A stretch of 64,000 bases of DNA from NCBI GenBank assembly GCA_958295915.1, contig OY282381.1, forward strand, positions 2,068,722-2,132,721. The letters run 5' to 3'. Origin of the DNA: an uncultured Caldilineaceae bacterium. Lineage in GTDB: Bacteria > Chloroflexota > Anaerolineae > Caldilineales > Caldilineaceae. Position numbers and translations under genes: made by a program. Below, in pieces: positions 26,334 to 34,804 of the stretch. The number at the start of each line of letters is the position of its first letter. Positions within the stretch are counted from its first letter, which is position 1. The notes under the pieces were generated by a model. That model had not been told where the DNA came from and made no database searches. It saw only the letters and a program-made list of their open reading frames with translations.

Positions 26334-26523
26334 CTGAACAGCCATAGATGGCGCGGCGACTGTTTTCAATGACACAGAGCGCGCCACCGGACAGGCGTAG
26401 CGTCACCATAGCCGTGTCGCTATCGCCAGCCTGGCCGATGGCTGGATCGATGAGACAAGAGCCAGTTGCGTACACTTCGTCCGGTCTCTCGTCGGCAAGC
26501 CAACAGACCAGATCAAAGTAGTG
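26334..26523 (-). pseudogene. Duplicated internal fragment of the Gfo/Idh/MocA dehydrogenase
   Basis: 190 bases that match 21462-21651 with only a few differences (codons about 171-233). Homology ends at GATCA, where family B palindromes begin. No start or stop of its own. Confidence 0.85.
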
Positions 26524-26526
26524 GAT

Positions 26527-26610
26527 CAGTCGCGCCCAACAGTGGCGCGCAATTCAGTCGCGCCCAACAGTGGCGCGCAATTCAGTCGCGCCCAACAGTG
26601 GCGCGCAATT
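26527..26610. repeat. Three head-to-tail family B palindromes (28-bp units)
   Basis: Three identical 28-base units (26527, 26555, 26583), each with stem CGCGCC/GGCGCG and loop CAACAGT. There are no spacers, so this is a local amplification of the repeat, not CRISPR. The last unit's tail supplies the TGA stop of the PhyH gene. Confidence 0.9.
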
Positions 26611-27398
26611 CAACCTGTGAGATATTCGCCGGGAATACGCGAGCTGGAATACTCTCGATTGGCATCCCGGTTGGCGATAACCTCAGGGATCTCGCCCTCC
26701 CAATAGGCGGGAACTGTATCCGGCCGCTTGTGCCAGGCCAAAATCAGGGTTCTGCGCTGGTCGGTCAGGTTCCTGCGCGCCGAGTGCAAGAGGCGGGCAT
26801 CCGCCAAAACGACCGCGCGCGCAGGAACGCATACATCGACCTCATGCGGATGATCGCTGAACATAATCGGATGATCTTCTTCGACATGGCGCGCGCCCTG
26901 TTCGTGGGCAGGAACCAATTGATCGTGCAGGTCAATGCGTTTGTGATGGGTGCCTGGGATTACCTTGAGGCAGCCGTTCTCGATGGTTGTATCGCTCAGA
27001 TAGTAAGACACAAACATCTTCTGCGGCCAGGGCGTACAACTGAGCGGATCGTTCCATTCCATCCAATCCTGGTGCCAATAGAGGGCAGGTTCGTCTGGAT
27101 CTTTGGTCAGGATGATAATGCCCCCTGTGCTCTCGAAATCTCCAAAACCCATCTCTTCCAGCGCTCTGCGCGTCGGCGCCCACCCCAACAGCCTCTGGAT
27201 GACATCATTGTCTTCACCACGCACATTCACGTGCTGCCCTTGATACTTCACATCGGGCGGCGGTTCGTGAGCGGCGATCAGACGCTCAGATTCTTCACGC
27301 AGCTCCTGTAGGAAATCTTCGGTCAGGATACCCTCTACAAAGCAGTACCCTTCATGCAACATCTGTTCCCGTTTTGCTAAGGCCGCTTCTGGCTTCAT
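26610..27398 (-). CDS. Phytanoyl-CoA dioxygenase (PhyH) family protein
   Basis: 262 residues; AGAAGGAGGAGG lies just before the ATG. Iron site WHQDWMEW (H-x-D) and distal His in LLHSARRNLTDQRR, where the Arg binds 2-oxoglutarate. VIPGTHHKR and ENGCLKV are typical. The TGA stop is formed at the border with a family B repeat (26610-26612), so the natural end could have been changed. Its last ~80 codons are duplicated at 22209-22454. It is first-neighbour to a second PhyH gene upstream with a 62-base gap, and the two are only distantly similar. Confidence 0.9.
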   Translation of the reverse strand: MKPEAALAKREQMLHEGYCFVEGILTEDFLQELREESERLIAAHEPPPDVKYQGQHVNVRGEDNDVIQRLLGWAPTRRALEEMGFGDFESTGGIIILTKDPDEPALYWHQDWMEWNDPLSCTPWPQKMFVSYYLSDTTIENGCLKVIPGTHHKRIDLHDQLVPAHEQGARHVEEDHPIMFSDHPHEVDVCVPARAVVLADARLLHSARRNLTDQRRTLILAWHKRPDTVPAYWEGEIPEVIANRDANREYSSSRIPGEYLTG

Positions 27399-27460
27399 AT
27401 CCTCCTCCTTCTGTGACTTGCCCGCATCTCTCTTCTCTTTCCTCTGCCCTCTCTGCTCGG

Positions 27461-28252
27461 CTACAACTGCGCTGGATCGAGCGCCCCCTCGCCGAAGATC
27501 ACAGAGTAGGCATGATGTTGGCTGTCCACTGTCGCTGCATCCATGAAACAGACGCTGAAGGCGCGCCGGGCAATGGGCGTGCGATTGACACCGGAACTGT
27601 GGGGTAGATAATTGTGGAGCAGCGCCGCTTCGCCGGCGTCTAACTCGAGCGGCATCGGCTCAATCTCCGCCACCAAAGCCTGCGCCTGATCATCGGTCAT
27701 AAAGCCAGAGGCATGGGAGGGATTGATAAGGGTGTGATGCCGGCGGGGCGCGATGTAGACGCAACCGTTTGCAATCGTGGCCGGATCGAGGGCGGTCCAG
27801 ATGGTGATCAGCGGGTCGCGATCGAAATTCGTCCAGCGATCTTGATGCCAGACCAGGTGGGTGCCTTCGCCGGCGGGCTTGTTCATAAACATGGCGCGCA
27901 TACAGGCAATGGAGGTGTCCGCTCCGTAGACGTGAGCGCAGATGTGCCGGAAGAGCGGCTTTTGCATATAGCGCAAGAAGAGCGGATCGAACTCAAGATC
28001 CTGGATTTTGCGATAGCGCAGCGTAGCTCCTTTGTGTCCCCGGCCCCCCGGGCCAGGCTTGTTCGTCTTGCCGGGGATGCGATCCAACTGCATAAATGTG
28101 CGGCTGTAATCGATCGACGCCGTGCCCAACATAATGTCATCCATGCGTTGCTGCGCGGCGGCCAGTTCATCATCGGTCAGACACCGCCCCAAGCGCAGAT
28201 AGCCTTCTTGTTCATACTCTTGCCATTGAGACCGGCTGAGTTGCTGTAACAT
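27461..28252 (-). CDS. Phytanoyl-CoA dioxygenase (PhyH) family protein
   Basis: 263 residues; GGAGGAG precedes the ATG. H-x-D in WHQDRWTNFD, distal His in LPHSSGVNRTPIARR. DPATIANGCVYIAPRRHH resembles family members acting on amino acids or small acids, but the substrate is unknown. It lies between a DegT-type aminotransferase (upstream) and another PhyH (downstream) in the same direction, so the three probably form one transcription unit. Confidence 0.9.
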   Translation of the reverse strand: MLQQLSRSQWQEYEQEGYLRLGRCLTDDELAAAQQRMDDIMLGTASIDYSRTFMQLDRIPGKTNKPGPGGRGHKGATLRYRKIQDLEFDPLFLRYMQKPLFRHICAHVYGADTSIACMRAMFMNKPAGEGTHLVWHQDRWTNFDRDPLITIWTALDPATIANGCVYIAPRRHHTLINPSHASGFMTDDQAQALVAEIEPMPLELDAGEAALLHNYLPHSSGVNRTPIARRAFSVCFMDAATVDSQHHAYSVIFGEGALDPAQL

Positions 28253-28308
28253 TGGGACTCCTCCATCAAGAATAACGATGTATCTCCATTGATCAGTTGT
28301 CAGTAGTC

Positions 28309-28334
28309 AGTGGCCAGTAACGGCACTGGCAACT
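28309..28334. repeat. Family D hairpin
   Basis: AGTGGCCAGT, loop AACGGC, ACTGGCAACT (one mismatch). It lies in the 121-base gap between the aminotransferase and PhyH genes; the aminotransferase TAG stop is in adjoining repeat-like sequence. Confidence 0.65.
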
Positions 28335-28373
28335 AGCCGCTAACCACTACAGTACAGGCATGCTATCCGACCA

Positions 28374-29654
28374 CTACTCGACGTACCCCTCCAGATCGCC
28401 GATATTCTCTACCACCTTGATCACCGCGTCCAGGTATTGTTCCATCTGGTCGGGTCCATTGGGGGCCGAGAGATGTGGCTGCAGGAAATTGAACTCCCGA
28501 TCCACCAGCCCTTCGGTGACCGGCAACGAGCCGATGGAGTAGTCAGCTTCGCCCTTGTAGTGGGGACATTGGAAGGGACAACCATGCCCGTATACGTTCT
28601 TTTCCTGAAAGATGGCGCGGTGGTGGATCGGCCCTGAAGGCATCGGCTGGCCGCCAGGGTGGAAAAGAAAATTGGCGCTGTTGACATAGGTAAGGGCGGT
28701 GACCCCCTCGGCGTTCAAGGCCTTGACGAACGTATCCCTGGGAACGCCCAACTCCTCCTCCGAGTAGAGACCGGAATACATATGATAGACATGTTTGGCG
28801 TAGGGCGCCACATAGGGCGGCGTGATCCCCGCTACCTTGCTCAGTTCCTGGGTGAGCAGGTTGCAGTTGGCGATGCGGGCTTCGTTTGCCTCCTCGAAAG
28901 TATCGAGGGCCTCGTAAGCCACTGTCATGGCGAACCTGTCGATACGGTGGTTGTCACCGTATCCTCCGGTCGATGCGTACTTGAGGAGTTCGGAATTGGT
29001 CAGAATTTTGGAAAGGGTCGAAGGATGTTGACCACCCAAAGCGCCGCGCTCATAGTAGTCGCGATTGTTGGTCGTCATCACCCCACCGCTGGTGGCTGCG
29101 ATAGGCTTGCCGGCGAAGCTGAAACAGGTGATGTCGGCCAGCCCCCCGACCGGCAGCCCATCGACCTGGGCCCCCGTAGCCTGGGCGGAATCCTCGATCA
29201 GGACCACATCATGTTCTCTGGCGATAGCAAGCAGCTCTTTCAAATTCACCGGATGGCCGTATAGATCTACGGCGATGATGGCTTTCGTGCGTGGGGTGAT
29301 CTTGCGGCGCACATCCTCAGGGTCGAGTGTGAAGGTACTGAGATCGACATCGGCGAAGATAGGCACGGCGTTGTTGTGCATAATGCAGCTTACGCTGGCA
29401 ATCCACGTGAATGAAGGCACGATTACCTCGTCCCCCGGTCCAGCTTGGGCAGCCACCAGGGCCGAATTCAAGGCGACCTGTCCCGATGAGACCGGCAGAG
29501 CGTATTCGACCTGCATCTTCCTGGCAAAGGCCTCGGAGAACTCTTCCCAGGTAGGCATCCGACCACTCTCCCACATGGGAGACCTGTGATGGGAATCGGA
29601 CTGCGGCTCGGTCGTAACCGCTTTCTCACCACCGAGTAGGGCTAACTTGCTCAT
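28374..29654 (-). CDS. DegT/DnrJ/EryC1/StrS-family PLP aminotransferase
   Basis: 426 residues from the ATG at 29654, preceded by GAGGAG; the open frame upstream runs through repeats and is not coding. PLP lysine K183 in FSFAGKPIAATSGG, with D155 and Q158 in IEDSAQA. SSGQVALNSAL and PGDEVIVPSFTW are the N-terminal family blocks. Members make or modify amino sugars; the GG-turn after the lysine is intact, so activity is likely. It stands divergent from a sugar importer (30022) and may act on the imported sugar or on a keto-inositol. Confidence 0.92.
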   Translation of the reverse strand: MSKLALLGGEKAVTTEPQSDSHHRSPMWESGRMPTWEEFSEAFARKMQVEYALPVSSGQVALNSALVAAQAGPGDEVIVPSFTWIASVSCIMHNNAVPIFADVDLSTFTLDPEDVRRKITPRTKAIIAVDLYGHPVNLKELLAIAREHDVVLIEDSAQATGAQVDGLPVGGLADITCFSFAGKPIAATSGGVMTTNNRDYYERGALGGQHPSTLSKILTNSELLKYASTGGYGDNHRIDRFAMTVAYEALDTFEEANEARIANCNLLTQELSKVAGITPPYVAPYAKHVYHMYSGLYSEEELGVPRDTFVKALNAEGVTALTYVNSANFLFHPGGQPMPSGPIHHRAIFQEKNVYGHGCPFQCPHYKGEADYSIGSLPVTEGLVDREFNFLQPHLSAPNGPDQMEQYLDAVIKVVENIGDLEGYVE

Positions 29655-29677
29655 CTGCAACTCCTCTGGTTTGTAGT

Positions 29678-29707
29678 GTTGAATTGCGCGCCACTGTTGG
29701 GCGCGCC
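29678..29707. repeat. Family B palindromic repeat
   Basis: GTTGAATTG tail, then CGCGCC, loop ACTGTTG in this strand, GGCGCG. It begins 24 bases upstream of the aminotransferase ATG (minus strand). Confidence 0.85.
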
Positions 29708-29774
29708 ATGGGTAGACAGGGATTCGGACGGCGCAATCCCCCAGCCTTAAATGCAGTGGCCAGTAGTCAGTTTC

Positions 29775-29802
29775 CAGTGGCCAGTAACGGCACTGGCCAC
29801 TG
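29775..29802. repeat. Family D hairpin
   Basis: Perfect 11-bp stem CAGTGGCCAGT/ACTGGCCACTG around AACGGC. Confidence 0.75.
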
Positions 29803-29884
29803 TAGCGGTCAGGTAAACAACTTGCGTAACCTTGATTATACTTATATACTTGCCGGGTAAGGAAGTCTCGCGCAATCGTTAAAG

Positions 29885-29935
29885 GCAGTAGCCAGTAAAA
29901 TATCCAGTGGTCGGTGAAACCCCAGTGGCTACTGC
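29885..29935. repeat. Family D hairpin, long loop
   Basis: GCAGTAGCCA (29885-29894) pairs with TGGCTACTGC (29926-29935). Confidence 0.6.
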
Positions 29936-29953
29936 AGTAAAGAAACACAGCCT

Positions 29954-29984
29954 GTCGCGCCCAACAGTGGCGCGCAATTCAACC
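29954..29984. repeat. Family B palindromic repeat
   Basis: Stem CGCGCC/GGCGCG, loop CAACAGT, tail CAATTCAACC; it ends 37 bases before the binding-protein ATG at 30022. Confidence 0.85.
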
Positions 29985-30021
29985 TATTCTATCCAAAGGA
30001 AAACGGAAAGGAAAGAACACG

Positions 30022-31542
30022 ATGACAGACCGTGTTATTTCGCGACGCGCATTTCTCAGAACAGTAGGTGTGGCTACCCTCGGCGCGGGGATGGGCAGCG
30101 CGCTGGCCGCCTGCCAGGCGCCGGCCGCGCCGACGGGCGATGGCGATGAAGCCGCCCCGGCCGAGATCAAAGAATTAACCACCTATTGGGGTAGCTGGAC
30201 GCCGACCCAGGATATGGTGCGCTCTGAGGACAACCCCATGCCCCACGATAAGATCGTGGACGTGCTGGATGCCTACATGACCGAACATCCCAATGTGCAG
30301 ATCGAGTGGATTCGGCTCCCAACGGCCGGAGGAAACGAACGGGACTGGATGATAGCCCAACAGGCGGCCGGTACCATCCCCCACATTGTCAGTGAAGCGC
30401 ACTGGAATATCAAGGATGACATGGACAAGAACTGGTGGGTTGAATTGACACCCTTCTTGGACGAGCCAAACCCCTACGTCTCCTCCGGCGAACCGGGCAG
30501 CGAGAAGTGGCTGGATCAGTTCTATCCCCTGCCCACGAGCGAAACCCGCATACGTGGTGGTTTCTGGAATGTTGTGTTCGGCATGGCCACCACCTTCTTC
30601 TTCTACAACGTGGATTGGTTCAATGATATGGGCTTGGAAGCGCCAGGAACCTATTCTGAGTTTCTCGCTGTCTGCCAGGCCTTCAAGGATGAGGGTGTCA
30701 ACGCCTATGGCCACTGGGTCGGACGCGTGTCGGACACCGATACCTGGTACCGTATCCAACTGGGTGGCATGATCATGGCCAGTGAAATCGAGCCCCAGGT
30801 CAACCCCGACCGCAGCACAGCCACGCAGGATGAAGTTGCCTGTGCGATTCAGAACGGCATCTACCACGCGCATCTGCCTCAGTATCGGGAATGGATGGAG
30901 CTGTGGAAAAGAACCATCCCCTACCGGGAGGCCGACTGGCCGACCCGACGAGGAAGTGGAGTGGACGAATTCTCCAGGTACTTGAACAAAGCGGAACCGA
31001 TACATGAAAGCGGCACCTGGGCCTTCCCACGCCTCGAGAATGATCCGCTGATGGACTTTGAATGGGACACCTTCTTCGCTCCCACGCTGACAAGGGAACT
31101 CAGCGCATTCGCCACCGACCCGCCGACCCCAGCCTGGCCTATAGGCGGAGCTGTTGGCGACCAACGTGCAGTGCCGACGCGGTCCGAGAAGGACGGTGTG
31201 CTGGATGAAGCTATCGACCTGCTGCGCTTCATCTCGAAGCCAAGCAATCTTCACACCATCCAGTCTGAGATCGGCACAGTCTTACCCAACATCAAGAACG
31301 TTCCCATCGACCCACGATTCGAGAAACCCTTTGCGTTGCTGACCACACAGATCGGCGAAACCCAGATGTTCATCTACGAGGATGTCAAATTAGACCGCGA
31401 GTCCGCCGAGCCCATCGGCTTGGCCTGGCGTTCCTATCTGCTCGACCAGATGGAGCTGGACGACGCCCTCGATACTATCCAGATTGCGTTTGAGGAGTTT
31501 CTCGAGCGTTACAGCGAAAGTGTAGATCTGAATTGCTCCTAG
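30022..31542 (+). CDS. Family 1 extracellular solute-binding lipoprotein (CUT1 importer)
   Basis: 506 residues; AAAGGAAAG upstream of the ATG. Twin-arginine lipoprotein signal SRRAFLRTVGVATLGAGMG then ALAAC, Cys at 31. It is longer than classic maltose-type proteins (about 420). SBP_bac_1 traits: EHPNVQIEWIRLP early and FYNVDWFNDMGLEAPGTYSEFLAVCQAF in the middle. It captures a sugar for the two permeases at 31946 and 32905. The mRNA after it folds into a 14-bp hairpin, then a PhyH stub separates it from the permeases. Confidence 0.92.
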   Translation: MTDRVISRRAFLRTVGVATLGAGMGSALAACQAPAAPTGDGDEAAPAEIKELTTYWGSWTPTQDMVRSEDNPMPHDKIVDVLDAYMTEHPNVQIEWIRLPTAGGNERDWMIAQQAAGTIPHIVSEAHWNIKDDMDKNWWVELTPFLDEPNPYVSSGEPGSEKWLDQFYPLPTSETRIRGGFWNVVFGMATTFFFYNVDWFNDMGLEAPGTYSEFLAVCQAFKDEGVNAYGHWVGRVSDTDTWYRIQLGGMIMASEIEPQVNPDRSTATQDEVACAIQNGIYHAHLPQYREWMELWKRTIPYREADWPTRRGSGVDEFSRYLNKAEPIHESGTWAFPRLENDPLMDFEWDTFFAPTLTRELSAFATDPPTPAWPIGGAVGDQRAVPTRSEKDGVLDEAIDLLRFISKPSNLHTIQSEIGTVLPNIKNVPIDPRFEKPFALLTTQIGETQMFIYEDVKLDRESAEPIGLAWRSYLLDQMELDDALDTIQIAFEEFLERYSESVDLNCS

Positions 31543-31612
31543 CGCATCTCAGCGTGAATAGCTACGGCGATTATTCGTGATTGGACTGCAAACAGACTGA
31601 AACCCAAAGTTC

Positions 31613-31644
31613 AGTAGCATTCCACGCTGGCGTGGAATGCTACT
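31613..31644 (+). terminator. 14-bp hairpin after the binding-protein gene
   Basis: AGTAGCATTCCACG and CGTGGAATGCTACT pair perfectly around CTGG, 70 bases after the stop. No U-tract follows. It probably protects or partly terminates the binding-protein mRNA. Confidence 0.7.
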
Positions 31645-31747
31645 CGCGCGTTCCGTTGCGGCTACTGTCATAGAAATCGCAGACCGACCTGGCCCAGCAG
31701 TGGCGCCGTTCATGAACAATTCGCGCTGCCGATGGATAGATGGCTAC

Positions 31748-31906
31748 ATGAGGCAAGGCTTGAACACACAAATCTCTGAAACCCAGATCGAATTCTACCG
31801 CGCGAACGGCTATGTCGTCATTGAGGGCCTGCTCGATGATGCGGAACTGGGTGTGTGGCGCGAGACGCTCGCTGATGAACATCTGCCCTTGATTTACACA
31901 AAGTAG
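31748..31906 (+). pseudogene. N-terminal stub of a PhyH dioxygenase
   Basis: 52 codons starting MRQGLNTQISETQIEFYRAN and continuing GYVVIEGLLDDAEL, the standard PhyH N-terminus (compare EYEQEGYLRLGRCLTDDEL at 27461). The frame then ends at a TAG (31904-31906) that belongs to a family C repeat. All iron ligands are missing, so it cannot be an active oxygenase. A piece of a family B repeat lies just upstream (about 31690-31710). Confidence 0.65.
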
Positions 31907-31928
31907 GGACAACCCTTGTGGTTGCCCC
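31904..31928. repeat. Family C hairpin repeat
   Basis: TAGGGACAACC, loop CTTGT, GGTTGCCCC. It supplies the stop of the PhyH stub and ends 18 bases before the permease ATG. Confidence 0.7.
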
Positions 31929-31945
31929 TAGCCACAGGTGTTTAT

Positions 31946-32902
31946 ATGGCTGTAGAACAGATGCCCGCCCTACCAGAGGCGGCCCAATCCATAGGCGCGC
32001 AGGAACGCAAGAAAACATTGTGGAAACGGATACGCGAAGGGCGTGTGGCCTATTTGATGCTCATGCCTACGTTTATCTTTCTCCTGATCTTCATGTACTA
32101 CCCCGCCCTTTTGGGATTGTACCGCTCTCTCTTCAAGTGGAGCGCCGGCCTCCAAGGCAAGTTCATCGGCATCGACAATTTTGTCCGACTCTTCACGAAA
32201 GACAAAGTTTTCCTGAACTCTCTGGACAACATGCTCCAGCTTGCCGCCTGGTATGTGGTGTCCACAGTCGGTGTCTCCTTGTTTATTGCGATCCTGATTC
32301 ACCGGCTCAGAAGAGGTAGAACCCAGTACACCTTCCGTCTGCTGATGATCCTGCCTGTGGTCATTCCCAGCATCGTTCCTCTCATGCTCTGGAAGTTTAT
32401 CTACGACTTCAAAGTCGGTCCGCTCAATGTTTTCCTGACTTGGGCCGGCCTGGAAACATGGACGCGCCCCTGGCTTGCCGATCCCAATGTAGCGCTCTAT
32501 GCCGTCATGCTGCGCAACTTTCCCTGGGTGGATGGCGTCGCCATCCTGATTCTGCTGGCGGGCTTACAGGCCATTCCCTATGAAATCGTGGAAAGCGCCA
32601 TGATCGACGGCGCCGGTGAGATGCGCCGTTTCTGGTCTATCGAACTGCCCCTCATCGCCGGCCAGATCAAGCTCATCTCCGTTCTCACTATCATGTGGGG
32701 CGTACAGGAATTCACCGCGGTCTTTGCCATGACCCAGGGCGGCCCCATCAATAGCACCATGGTGCCGGGTATGTGGATGTACTTCAATGCCTTCAGCGTT
32801 GGCAAGATGGGCTACGCATCGTCCATAGGCGTAGTGCTGTTTCTCATTACGCTGGTATTAACGGTGGTTAACATGAAGTACATCACAACGGAGGAGTACT
32901 AA
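31946..32902 (+). CDS. Carbohydrate ABC importer permease (CUT1, MalF/UgpA-like)
   Basis: 318 residues from the ATG at 31946; the open frame upstream is within a family C repeat. Six membrane helices, the first VAYLMLMPTFIFLLIFMYYP. The EAA loop is EIVESAMIDGAGEMRRFWSIELPLI, which contacts a MalK-type ATPase not encoded here. It pairs with the downstream permease, whose ATG follows this stop by two bases. The ribosome site is weak (AGG), suggesting lower expression than the binding protein. Confidence 0.93.
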   Translation: MAVEQMPALPEAAQSIGAQERKKTLWKRIREGRVAYLMLMPTFIFLLIFMYYPALLGLYRSLFKWSAGLQGKFIGIDNFVRLFTKDKVFLNSLDNMLQLAAWYVVSTVGVSLFIAILIHRLRRGRTQYTFRLLMILPVVIPSIVPLMLWKFIYDFKVGPLNVFLTWAGLETWTRPWLADPNVALYAVMLRNFPWVDGVAILILLAGLQAIPYEIVESAMIDGAGEMRRFWSIELPLIAGQIKLISVLTIMWGVQEFTAVFAMTQGGPINSTMVPGMWMYFNAFSVGKMGYASSIGVVLFLITLVLTVVNMKYITTEEY

Positions 32903-32904
32903 AG

Positions 32905-33783
32905 ATGAGTGTTGACACCTCGGATCCCAAACCGATTTCGGCCGTGAGCGCTGGCCAGCAAGTTGCTATATTCAAGCGCGGCGACTGGTGGCGTACTGTC
33001 GTTTTGAGCTTGTTCTGGCTGGGCGCCATTTTGCCTATGGTGATGGCATTTTTCATCTCCTTCAAGACGCTTTCCCAATTCGCGCGTCAGCCATTTATCC
33101 TCACATCTCCCCTGCACTGGGAGAATTACGACCTGGCCTGGCAAGTTGTGCAACAGTTCATCCTCAACAGCCTTATCATCAGTAGTGTGACTGTTATCGG
33201 TGTGCTGCTGTGCGCCTCGCTGTCGGCCTACGCCTTTGGCATTCTGGACTTTCCGGGCAGGCATATCCTGTTCTACATGGTGCTGACCTTGATGATGGTG
33301 CCCTCGGCCTTGACTCTGATCCCCTCCTTTGTCCTGGTCAAGGATCTGCGCCTGCTCAATACCTATTGGGCCATGATACTGCCCTGGATCGCCAGCGGAC
33401 AGGTCTTCGCCATGTTCATCCTGCGCACCTTCTTTGAGAGCCTGCCCAAAGAGCTTTTCGACGCGGCGCGCATCGACGGCGCCAGCGAATGGCAGAGCTA
33501 CTGGCGCATCGCGCTACCGCTCAGCAAATCGATGCTCGGTGTGGCCGCTATTCTCAATATCCTGGGTACCTGGAACAACCTGATTTGGCCCTTTCTTACC
33601 GTCACCCGACAAGATCTGCTGCCTCTGACGCCGGGTCTCTGGACATATCAGACAGCGAATTTCACTCGCTATGGATTGATGATGGCAGGAATACTTATCG
33701 GCTCGATACCCCTCGTGATCCTTTTCATCTTTACCAGCCGTTGGTTTGTCGCCGGCCTTACTTCCGGCGCCATCAAGGTGTGA
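32905..33783 (+). CDS. Carbohydrate ABC importer permease (CUT1, MalG/UgpE-like)
   Basis: 292 residues; GGAGGAG overlaps the upstream stop. The first helix is VVLSLFWLGAILPMVMAFFI and the EAA loop ELFDAARIDGASEWQSYWRIALPLS. The tail RWFVAGLTSGAIKV is typical of the MalG side. It forms a heterodimer with the product of 31946. It is last in this importer operon; 205 bases with a family B palindrome follow before the aminopeptidase gene. Confidence 0.94.
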   Translation: MSVDTSDPKPISAVSAGQQVAIFKRGDWWRTVVLSLFWLGAILPMVMAFFISFKTLSQFARQPFILTSPLHWENYDLAWQVVQQFILNSLIISSVTVIGVLLCASLSAYAFGILDFPGRHILFYMVLTLMMVPSALTLIPSFVLVKDLRLLNTYWAMILPWIASGQVFAMFILRTFFESLPKELFDAARIDGASEWQSYWRIALPLSKSMLGVAAILNILGTWNNLIWPFLTVTRQDLLPLTPGLWTYQTANFTRYGLMMAGILIGSIPLVILFIFTSRWFVAGLTSGAIKV

Positions 33784-33896
33784 GGTATGAGCGCGCCGCA
33801 GGTTTTGCGCAGCGTGCGAATACTGAATTAGCGGAACGCGCCGACCTAAACGCAGACCACCGACTTCAACCCCAAAGCCGCCTAACAGGGTGCATG

Positions 33897-33918
33897 GCGC
33901 GCCACTGTTGGGCGCGAC
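33897..33918. repeat. Family B palindromic repeat
   Basis: CGCGCC/GGCGCG stem around the 7-base loop, 71 bases upstream of the aminopeptidase ATG. Confidence 0.8.
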
Positions 33919-33988
33919 TAGGAATTGATGTGGAAGCGCCACCCTACAGATCAATTTGTAATCGACCATATCAGCGGAGCCGACAGCC

Positions 33989-34783
33989 ATGAAAATCTTT
34001 ATGATCACAGACATGGAAGGGGTGGCAGGAGTTGTGTCCTTCGTGGATCAGTCCTATCCCGATGGCCGTTACTACGATGCCGGCAAACGTCTGGTTACCG
34101 GCGAAGTCAACGCCGCCATAGATGGTCTGCTGGCAGCCGGAGTGGAGGAGACCCTTGTCTGGGACGGTCACGGCGCCGGCGCCATCGATTTCGAAGAGTT
34201 GCATCCCAAAGCCCTCTTGCTACATGGTCGGCCTTCCCCTCTCTGGAGCCGATTGCAGGAGGTGATCCGGCGCTACGATGCCTGTGTCATCGTCGGCCAG
34301 CATGCCATGGCCGGGGTCGCCACCAGCAACCAGAACCATACCCAAAACAGTCACACTGTGGATGCCTACCGGCTCAACGGCAAGCTGATTGGCGAGATTG
34401 GACAGCTCGCCCTCTTCATGGGTGGGCTGGGTTTGCCCCTGCTCTTTCTCAGCGGCGAGCGAGATGCCTGTCGGGAGGCGGAAGATCTGGTGTCAGGGAT
34501 CACCACGGTGGCCGTTAAAGAAGGGTTGGGGCGAGGCTCCGCCATCTCTCTTTCCGCCCAAACGGCGCGCCAGCGCATCCGGCAGGGGATCGCCACAGCC
34601 GTGGCCCAGCATCGCCAAAATCCGATTGCCCCCCTGATCTGGCCCGGACCGTATCTGTTGGAGAAACGCTTCTTCTTTACCGACACAGCCGATGCCGAGA
34701 TGACTAAACCCGGCGCAGATCGGGTGAACGCGCAGGTTGTGCGCTTTCGCAGCGACAACATTCTCGATATTGTCTACCGGTAA
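33989..34783 (+). CDS. M55-family D-aminopeptidase (DppA-like)
   Basis: 264 residues; GGAG before the ATG. Zinc ligands known from Bacillus DppA align as D8 and E10 in ITDMEG, H61 in WDGHGAG, H105 in GQHAMAG and E136 in IGEIGQ. NHTQNSHTV is the conserved central loop. The enzyme removes N-terminal D-amino acids (D-Ala, Gly) from short peptides and forms decamers in relatives. No signal peptide, so it acts on imported peptides, which fits the two Opp-type importers in the window. It starts a run of catabolic hydrolases and is followed by a convergent enolase-superfamily gene with a 21-base gap. Confidence 0.93.
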   Translation: MKIFMITDMEGVAGVVSFVDQSYPDGRYYDAGKRLVTGEVNAAIDGLLAAGVEETLVWDGHGAGAIDFEELHPKALLLHGRPSPLWSRLQEVIRRYDACVIVGQHAMAGVATSNQNHTQNSHTVDAYRLNGKLIGEIGQLALFMGGLGLPLLFLSGERDACREAEDLVSGITTVAVKEGLGRGSAISLSAQTARQRIRQGIATAVAQHRQNPIAPLIWPGPYLLEKRFFFTDTADAEMTKPGADRVNAQVVRFRSDNILDIVYR

Positions 34784-34804
34784 TGTCAGGGAGCGAACGC
34801 CGAA

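Larger units (their letters stand above)
29655..30021. other. Repeat-filled divergent intergenic region
   Basis: 367 bases between the aminotransferase and a binding-protein gene. It contains family B copies (29678-29707, 29954-29984) at both ends and two family D hairpins (29775-29802, 29885-29935). No promoter stands out, and no gene is seen. Confidence 0.7.

Noticed and set aside
26527-26610. Three direct repeats as a CRISPR array
   Set aside because: Units are contiguous without spacers, no cas genes are near, and the unit is a dispersed intergenic repeat.
26466-27311. Plus-strand frame across the triple repeat
   Set aside because: It consists of antisense dehydrogenase and PhyH sequence joined through repeats; no start signal.
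28374-29948. Extended N-terminus of the DegT aminotransferase up to 29948
   Set aside because: The extra 98 codons translate family B and D repeats; the ATG at 29654 has a strong ribosome site and the family N-terminus.
30175-31254. 359-codon open frame opposite the binding-protein gene
   Set aside because: Antisense to a clear lipoprotein gene; no ribosome site and no recognisable domains.
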